From Himantopus leucocephalus (lineage: Eukaryota; Chordata; Aves; Charadriiformes; Recurvirostridae), in NCBI GenBank assembly GCA_003993805.1, contig RSEF01000001.1:211868653-211932652 (forward strand): a stretch of 64,000 nucleotides of DNA, written 5' to 3'. Each line of letters opens with the position of its first letter. The stretch's first letter is position 1. The notes beneath the pieces are model-generated. The model had not been told where the DNA came from and ran no database searches. It saw nothing but the letters and a program-made list of their open reading frames with translations. Positions 13,572 to 24,500 of the stretch are shown in pieces. A program made the translations under genes and the position numbers.

Positions 13572-13618
13572 GCCTGCAGGAGGTCAGACAAGACGCGTTG
13601 GTCCCTCCTGACTTGAGC
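13572..13618 (+). repeat. possible old CR1 3' end remnant
   Basis: The words GCAGGAGGTCAGACAAGACG and GGTCCCTCCTGACTTGAG resemble the last 50 bp of old sauropsid CR1 3' UTRs. It is too short to be sure. Confidence 0.35.
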
Positions 13619-13755
13619 CATCCATCAGTGTCCGGGTTTGGGCGGCTCTGGGCAGGGAAGCGACGGCTCGTGTTGCCCTAGCATGGGGCTACCGCTGCTC
13701 CTTAGAGGCTGCCCACTGAACACAGGCTGCAGGCTGTGCTCCAGATAACCAACCC

Positions 13756-13802
13756 TTCAGGCCAGCAGGTCAAGGGAGGTCACCCTCCCCCTCTACTCTG
13801 CC
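13756..13802 (+). mobile_element. CR1 LINE fragment cut by the gap
   Basis: The segment 'GGCCAGCAGGTCAAGGGAGG', followed by CACCCTCCCCCTCTACTCTG, is the CR1 text that normally precedes the 'gtgagaccccacctgg' segment. It stops exactly at the 10-N gap, so the assembly break lies inside a dispersed repeat. Confidence 0.75.
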
Positions 13803-13812
13803 NNNNNNNNNN
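13803..13812. other. 10-N assembly gap
   Basis: Ten Ns lie between a CR1 fragment and the CpG island of CEP295. The true length is unknown. Confidence 0.97.
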
Positions 13813-14165
13813 CTTCCCGCCTTCGGGCTCTGGGGCTGGGCGAGGGCGTACTCGCCTCTCTCTTCCCTCCGCATCGTCCCCACCTCAGGTCGGGCTGGCC
13901 GAGCCGCCGCCGCTCCGACCCGAGCGGGCCCGCGGCCTGCCGGGCAGAGCTCGCTGGCGGTGGGGCTCTCCCTGCGGGCTCCCGCCTGCTCCGGCCTCCT
14001 CAGCGCCGCCCGCCTCGGGCCCGGCGCTGAGGCCTGTGAACTGCCGCTTCTCCTCCGGCTGTGGAGAGGTGCCTTGGCTTAGCCGTCCCGGGCGGGGTAG
14101 CGAGAGGTGTTGGTGTTACTTACGGGACCCTCTGGTGCCGTGTTCCCGGGGAAGGCGGGCTTAGT
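13813..14165 (+). promoter_or_regulatory. CEP295: CpG island, probable CEP295 promoter and 5' UTR region
   Basis: A dense cluster of CG dinucleotides and GC-box-like GGGCGG/CCGCCC words lies about 1.3 kb upstream of the first coding exon and ends abruptly in AT-rich intron-like DNA. No TATA box is obvious. A non-coding first exon should lie here, because the coding exon at 15,457 begins after a good splice acceptor. I could not choose its donor with confidence. The assignment as promoter is inference from position and composition. Confidence 0.65.
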
Positions 14166-15456
14166 TCGAACTGTCGTGTATTTGCCGATTGATTTGTACT
14201 GCAGCTGCATCTGTGCACGTGTACTTTACGGTGGCGTTTGCGTTATCTGCTTTTGCTCTTATCCTTTAAGTGTTAGATCTTCTGGCTTTGTATTGCTCAT
14301 CCTCTTCCTTTCTTGGGTGGAGGAATGTAGTCGTTTGCTCCTTAATTATGTGTATTAATAAACTTCTGTTTCGTACCTCATCAGCTGAATAAGGGAAGGC
14401 TAGCAGGAACCATCGTATTCTACTTATTGCGTAATGAACCTGGGATTCATTGGCTTAATAACTCTGTATGAAAAGCATTTTATGGATAATTATTTTGTTT
14501 TTACACCTCACCTGATTTCTTTAGAGTTTTTTATATTTCTATTACTTGTGATACTGAAAAGATATCTTTCCAGGTGTAACGCGTTGGTTAAATTGTTTGT
14601 GCTGCATGGATTGTTCACTAGTAATAAGCTTTTGATTTTTAGAACTAAACAGTGACTTTTGAAAATCTTTGTTTGTTTCTTTTGGGACAGTATTTTCAGG
14701 GATATAAATATTTGAAGATCCAATAAAGATTTATGTTTTGGGTGGCAGTTTTGGACTAGGCTGCAAATCAGGCTGAAAACGTCTTTTTGCTGACCAGATG
14801 AAAGTTCTAATTGCAAGGAAAACAGGAAGCAATCTGTAGAACCAGCAGATCCTGGTTCCACGGTAAAATCCACAGGGAAACGTCATTTGAAATGGCTGCT
14901 TAAGAAAACTCGAATAAAAAATTGTCAGTGAGCAATTTTAGTGTTCTGGTGAAATGCTTGGCGTGGAGACTTTTGTTGGAGTTTCACAGTCCTCAAGACA
15001 AAAAACCTTGGACTGCAGTCAAAAATGTTAACGAACTCAGTATCTTATAACTGTTATGAAAATATTTCAGTACAAATCACCTAAGTGACCAGCCTGCTTT
15101 ACTGTGTGGTGTGGGTTTCAGTAGTGGTGGGGATTTTTTTTCATCTTCCCAGGAGTGGAGTGGTGTTTGCTATTCACTTTGCAGATGTGCCTGTCTGGTC
15201 CGCAGTGTAGAATGCGAATATAATACTGTTGCAGAGTTTGCTACATAAGCATAATAGTTCAAAAGTACTACATTTTGTGACTATGACAAAGATGGTGCCA
15301 ATGTTGTTGAGCACAGTTTGAACAGACGTGAACAGTTGTAGCTAACACTCCTAGATACCATGATGGATTTGTAAGATTATGGCAATATCTGTTTTTTATA
15401 GCTGGTTTACCTATATCATTTATGCACAATTTCTGTTTTTCATGTTGTTCTCATAG
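14166..15456 (+). other. CEP295: AT-rich first intron of CEP295
   Basis: There is a sharp change from the CpG island to AT-rich sequence with no open coding segment. It ends with a pyrimidine-rich tract and AG at 15,455-15,456. I see no recognisable repeat or RNA gene in it. The 5' boundary is uncertain. Confidence 0.5.
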
Positions 15457-15581
15457 AAGTTGATTATTCAGCATTTCCAAAGATGAAGAGGAAAGTTGGG
15501 AAATTGAGGCTTAGTCCTAATGAAGAAACTATGCTTCTGAAAGAAGAATATGAAAGAAGAAGAAAACTGAGGCTACAGCAA
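15457..15581 (+). CDS. CEP295: CEP295 coding exon 1 (start codon at 15,483)
   Basis: The acceptor TTGTTCTCATAG ends at 15,456 and is followed by 26 nt of 5' UTR, then ATG at 15,483. It encodes residues 1-33, beginning [15 protein letters not shown] as in vertebrate CEP295. The donor is GTATGC at 15,582, phase 0. The start is chosen because it matches the family N-terminus. Confidence 0.92.
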
Positions 15582-18500
15582 GTATGCTTGTATTTTTGCA
15601 TGTTGTGTATTTCATTTAACGATGTAACAAATAATTTAGGAAAATTAACTGAAAAATTTATTTCTTGTAAACTAAATTTTAGGGTTATAATATTGTATAT
15701 TAGATTTCTATTTAGTTTGTGAATTATTCACATTTTCTTGTGTTTATTTACTGCTAAGTGTGTATTTCGCTTGTGATACCTTCTCTGTTTGTTAGACTCA
15801 CTTTGGCATCTGTTCCAGAATCTCTTCTTCCTTGCCAGCTTCACAGTATCTACCATTCTTATCTGGCTGTGAACATGCAGTTGTCTCTTTTCTGCTGATG
15901 TGTCACTTGTGTGAGGATTCAAACCTCTTACAGTGTTCCAGATGCTTTCATAGTGATTGTGCAGAAGAAATAAGACACCTACTGCTAATACAGAACTTTG
16001 CAGCTTTCCGCTAGATGAACTGCTACAGTATGTCATAGCTCTAAGTCCTTTAAGTACTGCTGCTTTTAAAATGTCTGTGCAGAGTACCGTTATGTTCTTC
16101 AGAACATGTCTGTTGATCATCTCATCTTTCTTCCATTTCTGTTCTGTTGATCTGCTGTTAGGACACCGGGCTATTTCTCCATTTCTCTTCTTACTCTTTT
16201 CTTAGCCTTCCTCTGCTTTGTCCTACACAAGCTGTTCAGGTATTTCACATCTTCAAAAAATATATGTCTTCAAGAGATTTGCTATGTACTAATCTTTCAC
16301 CACTCCTGGGCTTTTTTTTCTTGATATGTTTTTCTCTTTAGCGAAGAGAATTTTACTGACAAAGTGGAAAACAAAAACTTAGTAAACAGACTTTAATTTA
16401 TCAGTACGGTTGCTGATTTTCTTTAAGCCATGTTGCATTGTAATAGAAGTCTTTAATAAATTATTGTGTTTTATTTTTGGAGGGAAGAATATTCCAAGCA
16501 GTTCTTGCATTTTTTGATTTGTATATTGCTCTTTGGACTTTTAACTGAAACACTTAGCTAAGATTAAATTTATTATTTAATATATTAATTTGGGAAAAAG
16601 GTAACGGCATCTTTAAAGTATTTTCTGCACAGGTTGTTAATGGAATAGTAGATGAGATGGAAAGGTGAAAGGAGGGTAGAATACGTTGTGGAAAGACTTG
16701 CTGCAAAAAACACTGTGCTTTTTTAAGTTGCTGACAAAACATAAATGCTGTTTTTACAGGTTAGAGAGCAGCAGAAGTATATCGCCTTGCAGATAAGACA
16801 GAAAGTAAAGCAGAGGAGAGAAGAACAACTACATAAGTTAGAGGAGGCACTGAGAGCTGAATGGCAAAAAGCACAGGATCAAAAGATGAAAGCTTTAGAA
16901 AAACTGTATTTATCAAGCTTAAGAGCAATTGGTGAGGGTCACCGACAAGCCAAGGAGAATGTAAGTGAAACAGCTGAATGTTATTGTCAGGGAAATTCTT
17001 GATGTTCTAGAAATACCAAGATTGCTGTCTGGTCTTCTATATTTTTGATCTTTCAGTCCTAATACCTAAAACAACTTTTTTTTTTTTAAGAATCAAACTT
17101 CGTAGAAATGTTTATGCACTTTTTTGCGGCTATCTTTCTAAAAAAAACAGGATTAAATGATCTAGCAGGTCCATCTGCGAAGGTTTTTGCTGTGCAAACT
17201 CTTAAAATTATTTTATTTATGTTAAATTGTACACATACATGGTAGTGAATGTCTGTACTTGACTAAATTGCACATGGTGAATCATTGTCTCAAGTATGCC
17301 AGTAACATAGTAACTTTTTTCTCTACAATGTAACAGTATCTTTTCTATGGTTAAGAAAATACACTTTTTTTTCTTCAGCGCTCAAGTGACATGGAAAATC
17401 TTGGTAAGGGCTTCAGAGGCCTTTGCCTAGACTGCAAACTGGTGTCACTTTTTACTTCTTAATTCTGCATCTATAAACTATTTTCACTTTCTTTAAAATC
17501 CTGAAGGTGTGTAGGCTCTCTTGAGAGATCATTGAGGTTGTTGGGTAGAAATTTTCTGTAGATTTGACTCTGAACGAGGTTTATAGAAATCAGTGATGCC
17601 ACAGATCTCTTACATGAATTTTTCAGACTAGCTTACTTCCTGAATTAGTCAGGCTTTTTAACCTTTTATAGCATTATACTTTTCCATATGTTAGTGTCTT
17701 TAATTTAACTTCTTTGTAAGGTCCTTTCTGATGCTAGGATGGATGAATTTGTGGAAAACTGTGTTAGCAATGCCGTAGGAACAGTGAACTAATTGTGAAG
17801 AAATGTTTCTGTTGATACACGATTGTTGTAATTAATGACTGAAAGGTAGTAACTCGCTTTCTCTGTACAGTCTAGTCAGCATTTGCTAAAATGTGTAAGT
17901 ATATTTATATTACTCTTTTTATCAAAGAGATGCAGAGAGAAGCTAAGTTTTTCATGTCAATATTTGGTTACAGTGGCCAAGGAATGTGGCAGATTTGGTG
18001 CTGTTGGTGGTAGAGAAGAAGAGAATAAAGAAGATGGTAGAGAAGGAAAAAATATTCTTTAGAGTATTTTTACTCTAGTACAGTAGAAAGTAATTTTGAG
18101 CTTGTGATTGTTACCAGCGGTACTTAATTTGAAATGTCACACTGATAGTATGAGAAGCGTGTAAAAAAACCCTGTATTAAGTGCTTGCAATGTTTTGTTG
18201 TTAAGGAACCTGACTTAGAAGCTCTGGCAAAGCAAGCAGAGGAAAGGAAACAAAGAGCGGAGAAGAGACATAGGAAAGCACTGAAAGAGCAGAAGTACCA
18301 AAAAGAAAAATTGCTTCGTGAGCAAGCCCGGTATACAATAGTTATCTAGTTTTATTAAGCATAGAATGCATTTTACAATGTCACAAGGTGCTTCTTGCTT
18401 GGAGCTTTTTCAGTCTTTGAAATTTTATGGGTTAGAGAATTAATGCTTGTGGACAAAGCTTGTGGATTTTGCTAAGAACTGTATTTTTAAAACTAAGACA

Positions 18501-21500
18501 AAAATGTCAACTATACAAGCTGGACTTCTAGACTCTCAATGAATGAAACGAAAGGCTCCCCACCTTTCATCTCTATATTGCTATTTTCAGTCTAGATTGT
18601 TGATTGACAGCTATTCGGTGACATATGAAATGAAATGTTCTCAGGCCAGTTCCTGATGGAGAGTTATCCAATTGAAAAAAAAAGACCTGTTGCATTTGCC
18701 ATGGTTTTCCTTCGTAGTGTTTTGGGTTTTCTTAAGCAGATTGGACCAAACTTGAGCAGGCGTGAAAAATGATCTGTGTGCTCTTGGGGATAGTTGTGCT
18801 TGAGTAGAACTGAGACCTATTGATTAAATACTTAGTTTTCTCCACACCTGAGCAATTAAAATATGTTGAAGTGATGCAGTGCTTTCTGAAAATTTAAGTG
18901 AAAAGCAGAGATTTTGCTTTGTTCTTTAGAAGCTTGTGTGTATTAACATTTTTGCATTACTTCAAGAAATTAATTTTCCAGTGCTGCCTTCCAGCATAAG
19001 TTCTGTTGACTTTCAGTGTGCTTGCCCATCCCTGTCTCCCAAGCATTCAATTTGGGTACATCTGTGTCTGTTTATTTTTAGGTCTGCCTTTCATTTTGCA
19101 CGGTGTTGCCATTGCTGCTTGAATAATTTTCCTTGTGTCTTCTTTTTTGTGTGGGTTTTTTGGTTTGGCTTCCCCCCTCCCCTCCAAGACGAACAAATGC
19201 ACGTAAACATGCTCTGGAAGTGGAAAGACAAAGAGCAGCCAAAGTCGCAAGTCTGCCACCTCCTCCACCACGTCCGCTTGAGGTATGTATGCGTGATGTG
19301 ATAGTGATCACAATTTCAGGGTACCATATAGTATAATGATTTTTTTATTGGTCTGACTCCTCGCTACAAGATATCCGAAATTGGTATTTGCATAGTATAA
19401 GGAGAGTTGTTCAGCAAAAACCAAGAAATTTAATGACTTGCATATTAGTATACTTCTTACTACTGAGCTTTGCTATTTGTTTATTTCTGATCACTTGTTA
19501 TGTGTGGATTTTATTTCTTGTCATCTGAGATCTTATTTTTGTGGTTAATGTGTCTTTTAAACTTTATCATGATCTGGTTTTCATTTCATAGCCACAGTGG
19601 TATTAAACTCTGCAATGATCTCTCTCAGCATGTACACACTGTCTCAGCCTCCTGTCATAACGATGCAGTAGTAGCATTTTCTTTAGTTCTGTAATAAGGA
19701 TAGTTCTGCCTTTTTAGATATGTTTTTTTTTGTTGTTGTTGTTGGGTCTTTTACTCCAATTTCTTTTTTTTTCTTGTAGGGAATACTAAATGTAGGGTAA
19801 GCTGTTTAATTTTGATAGAAAACCTGTAGCTAATGCTATTGGGGAGGAAAGTAGATAACAACCATATTTTTATTTCTATGCTGTACCCTTTTTAGGGGCA
19901 ATTTGTACCTCCTTCATGCTTTGATTTCAGAGAGATTCTGCATAGGTCTAGAATTTACTGTAGGACTGCAGATCTGAACTGCAGGAAGAACATTATATGC
20001 ATTTTTACTTTGGAGTTAGCTTTTAGTAAATTTAAGTTATCAGAAATTCATTAATGCGGAGTTTAAGTTGCCTTATGTATTGTTGTGCCGTTTCAGACTG
20101 TCAGGTTCAGGGATATTCAGACCACTGACAAGAAAAGAAAGGATTAAGGTATACTAGTCCCTCTCGGAGCCAGTGAAGTTATGAAAGCTTTTCCCAGGTA
20201 CATCCAGCATGTTATGTAAAGGTTAGTGTGTTGGATGATAGGGGTTTGGTACTGATGTATCTGGAAAAATTTAGTAAGGTTTGACCCTTGCAATTTGCAG
20301 AATGATTAGAAGGAGTACCTTTATACTTTGATTTGTATTCCTGGGGTTTTATCCCTGGTAGCCAAAGGATTTTCTTATTGTGGAAGATGGATATGAGTGA
20401 CAGTTAAAGCAAGTGTTGTAAAGGAGTGGTAAAGTTTGGGGTTATTTCTGGTGAAGTATATGCAATATTGGAACTTAGAACAGATGGAATAAGTTCCTGT
20501 ATGGTACAGTTCAGGTAAATTCAAACACTCTTTCATGCTGCTGTTCTCTACATTGTTCCACATGATGTGTTCCCGCTGTCTCTGCTGTAGAGCAGATGAA
20601 GGCTGGATCAGTTAAAACTTTGACTCTGTGTTTCCTGGTTTTCAGATGCTTGTGTTGCTCAGTTTGGTATTGTTGGAAAAGCATGAGATGCTGCAGCATT
20701 GCTTTCTGGTAACTTTTGCAGTTTAGGATGTGTTTTATGTTGGTTTCGGTGGTGGGGTTTTTTTTAATAGAAAAAAAAAACCCAAACAAACAAACAAAAC
20801 CCCAAACAAGCTTCTAATTGGTGACCAAAAGTCAGCTGCATTTAACATACATTATTTGTAGATGATATAACAGCTAAAAAGACATAGTGCTACAGAATAC
20901 TTTTCATCTAACAACCTCAGTAATGCCCCTCTCTCTCCATTTTACAAATGCAGAATTTTCTTCTTATTTAGTCTTTTTGCACTGGGATAGGCAAGAAGAC
21001 TTTGCTTAGGTTTCCTCAGGCTCTGGTAAAATTGCATTTGAGATTGTGTTGGATGACAGGTCTGGGTCAGTACCCTGTTTAAGTATTGCAGAATCATAAC
21101 TTCCTTTCCTGAAATACTACATTGAATGCATTTCCACCTGGGAACAAATGTCCTTTACTCACCTTTTCAGCAAACGTCATTTTGGTGGTTGTTAGCAGAG
21201 TTTGCAAACATTTGGATTTTCTCCAATAGATGGGGTTTGTTTCTTTTAATAAGTTCATGCTCTGATAATGGCAAATTTAATCAACAGTTCTGCAGACATG
21301 TTGGATTTTTGTTGAGGAAAAAGATTGCATTGTTTAAATATAGCACAGTGTGTCTGTTTGATCCATGTAAAGACTAGCTGACTTTGAGCATTTTCCTAGT
21401 TTTCATATCTGTATGGATTTTAATCCTTTTGTCATAGGCCTATGCTGCTAGGAGGGCACGGGGTGAAGAATAAAGTTATTGTCTTGGAAGAGTAACTGGG

Positions 21501-24500
21501 TGCCATGTACTGCATGGGGTAAATGTTAAGTAATTGAAAGATCAGAGATTATTAGAGCTGTGGTTTATTCCTAGTTCTGTATAGAGGGAGAAAGCAAAAG
21601 ATGTTAACTGTCAATTTCAGCGGGGAAGAATCTGGGGTTTTATCTTGAAAATGCATTACTTAAAAGGCAGTGAATTTGAATTGCTTAACTTTAAATCCTT
21701 TGAATTACAGCAAATTACAAGGTCATCTGCATAAGCATGCTTATTTTCTTGAATCAATTTACATAAAGAGCTTATTAAACATAACTATAATAATAATCTG
21801 ACGCTCTGTTGCAGTAACAATTGAATAAAATTTCATAAATGTCATTCATTGCAGGATTACTTAGAATACAAGAAACGTTTTCTGAAGATACTCTTATTAT
21901 TGTTACTTTACCCAGTTACAAAAGAAGTGGTTTTACTCTAGGTATATTGTCATAATCAAGTTTAATTCTCAGAAGGATGGCTTTTAAGAATTGAGGCCTT
22001 ATTTAGGTAGACCAACTGTTAAGTTACTGTTATGGTTTGAGAAATCCATAACAATTTATTGTTGTTTAGACAATCATTCTGTCACCAAATGACCCCTCCC
22101 ACCCAAGAAAGGGAATCGGGGGGGAAAAACAAGGAAACCCGGGAGTTGAAGTATAAACAGATTTAATAGAACAAGATTAGATAATTAACATTAACAGCAC
22201 TAAAGAACCAATATTGATCCTGATACCAATACAGAATATGCAAAGATTGTACTCAGTCAATTCCCTCAGTAGGAAGCTGTGCACTCCCACCAGTGGACAG
22301 CAAATGTTGGACGCTGCAAGTGCTATGGCTTTGGAAGGAAGGGAAGGCTTCAGGGGTCCGGCACCGGGCAACAGAGTTCTCAGAATCGCAGCCATCAAGG
22401 GAGAGAGCGAGCTTCACAGCAAACTTTCTAATATGTATTGAATGTGATGTTCATGGTACGAAATAATCCTGTTGGCCAGCTTGGGTCGAGTGCCCGGGTC
22501 TCACTCCTCCTCATCCCTGCACCTGGTGAGCCCAAAAACACTGAGACCTTGAAACCCACACACCATAGCTGGCTACAAAGTAAATGATTTTCACAAATTC
22601 AGACACTAGAGTCTTCTAAAAGTGCAATTTTCCGAAGTATTAGAGGAGAAATTTGTCCTGTGTTGCTCAAACCAGTACAGTTACTTAATTGAAGTTAAAC
22701 TGTGAACACCATTTTTTTGACAAGTATCACAGAGTTCTTGTGAACTTAATTTTTTTATATGATCTGTAAGATTTTTATGTAATGGAAATACAACCTAAAA
22801 ATGTTACTATACTCTTCTTGAGTATTCATAACATTTTTAGAGTTGGGTTTGTTTTTTGCTTGCTCCAGTTTTGCCATATTTTGGTATAGAATTATTTACT
22901 TTTTTAGGAAAAAAAAAGGGAGGGGGGAGTTAAAACCTCTTGGTGGAAGTATGGACAGATTCTTAACTCCAGTGGTTCCACCATGAGGTGTAGTAATGTT
23001 GCAAGTATTTTTTTTTTCAACCTAAATTGCTTTTGACATTAATTGGAAAACTGCAGCCTCCAATAATTCTCACATTTTCACAGCTTTTGAATAGAATTCT
23101 GGAGATTTGATTCATTAAATGTAATTAGTAATTACTAATTTGTTTTACTTTTTTTTAATAATTCAGAAGACGGGTTTAATTATACATTCTCAAAGTAACA
23201 CAGTATAGGGCAAGCAGTCGGTGATCTGGCCAATGAGGTTTAGGCATCGGACTTGTCTGTTTTCAGAGCTATAAGCAGTATCTACAAGTGTTTTAGTTCA
23301 TGTTGATCTGTTACAGTTACTGTGATTTATTGATTAAGAAAGTTAGCGATTTTTAAACAGCATTATGTGCAAATAATTGTGAAATTCTCGATGGCACGCT
23401 TTTATGTGTACATTTTTATTTTCTTAAGAACCATAAAATAAGTTACTGAAGTTCTGTTGGTAAGGCTAAAACTATTTGCATATCATAAGATGCTAAAGAC
23501 TTCACTTTCTACAGACTTTATAAAATAGGAAGAGATAATCCATACTGAAATTTTGTATGCCTCATCCTATGTAGAGATAAGTTTAAGGTATTCCTGAGAC
23601 TTAATGCTGCTCTTTGTGTACGTGCATTTGTTTATGGTCATGTTTAGTTTTAAACCGCTCAGGCCGTGAAACTCGATGTGGATAATGTGGATGTTAATGT
23701 GGATAAGAATCCTTTTTTAGGAGAAAGTCTAGGGAAGAGCAAGCTGAGAGAAAATTAATGGAGGAGATGTTAGAAGTACAAAGGCAAGTCCTACAGAATA
23801 CTTGAGTACCTAACTTGGCTACCTCACTACTGAGAATATCAGGCTGAGCCAAAGAGGGAGGGTCTGGTTGCTCAGCGTTCAAACTCTTTCAAAGAGGAGT
23901 TGAAATGCGGTAGTGTACCCAAAACTTTTTAAAAAAATAATTGCTTTGTATTAATGAATAGACACTTTTCAGTGAAGTTATGGAAAATGCTCTCTTCTCT
24001 GGTCAACTAATAAATTGGACATAATGGGTTCTTGGTTTCGTAAAGGAAGTCTGTCCTTGAGAAGTGTTATTTTGCTGCTAGGTATAATTATATTGTGGTT
24101 CTGTGGTTGCCCTACTTTGAGGTGAGTGCGACAGCTGTTGTAAGTGGGATTTGTATTAGTACATTAACCTCAAGTGCTTTTAAATTAAGGTAATGCTTTT
24201 GAAACATGAACGTAGAGCGCTCTGACGAATGTCAATTTGTGTGGAGGAGTTTGCCTTAGGCTGTTAGATGCTCTCAGTTGTTAAGTCGTCTAGATCTGCC
24301 TTGTGCTGTTGTGATTTGTTAATTATTAAATGTATGTAAAGTTTTAAACAACAGTATTTTCAGGAGAGAATTTGAGGGGAGTGGCTTTCTTTTAATACTA
24401 ATTTAAGTGTACAGGTCACTTATGTTCTGTTTAGTTGCTTTGCTAGAGATACTGTTCTCTGATACAGCTGTACTCGTACTTTTTGTCCTAGAATTTTGAA

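Larger units (their letters stand above)
1..13764. other. GC-rich intergenic flank without a supportable gene
   Basis: This stretch is visibly richer in G and C than the CEP295 introns and has many chance open frames on both strands. None shows a conserved domain, a chain of phased splice sites or a known protein. In mammals the neighbour of CEP295 on this side is SMCO4, a short single-pass membrane protein. I looked for its lysine-rich start and hydrophobic C-terminal half on the minus strand and did not find them. What can be named here are repeats, listed separately: MIR-like and CR1 fragments, simple repeats and poly-C/N tracts. Unlisted parts show nothing I recognise. Confidence 0.6.
19283..24491 (+). 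other. CEP295: CEP295 intron 4 (coding numbering), 5.2 kb
   Basis: AT-rich intron. It contains a solo LTR-like element (about 22,028-22,575) and an exon-like 63-nt segment (23,721-23,783), both listed separately. A T-run/A-run pair lies near 20,757-20,780. No other gene or RNA is recognised. Confidence 0.8.

Noticed and set aside
1..13802. SMCO4 on the minus strand upstream of CEP295
   Set aside because: I searched by eye for its basic N-terminus and hydrophobic segment and found no match. A small gene could be missed, so this is absence of evidence only.
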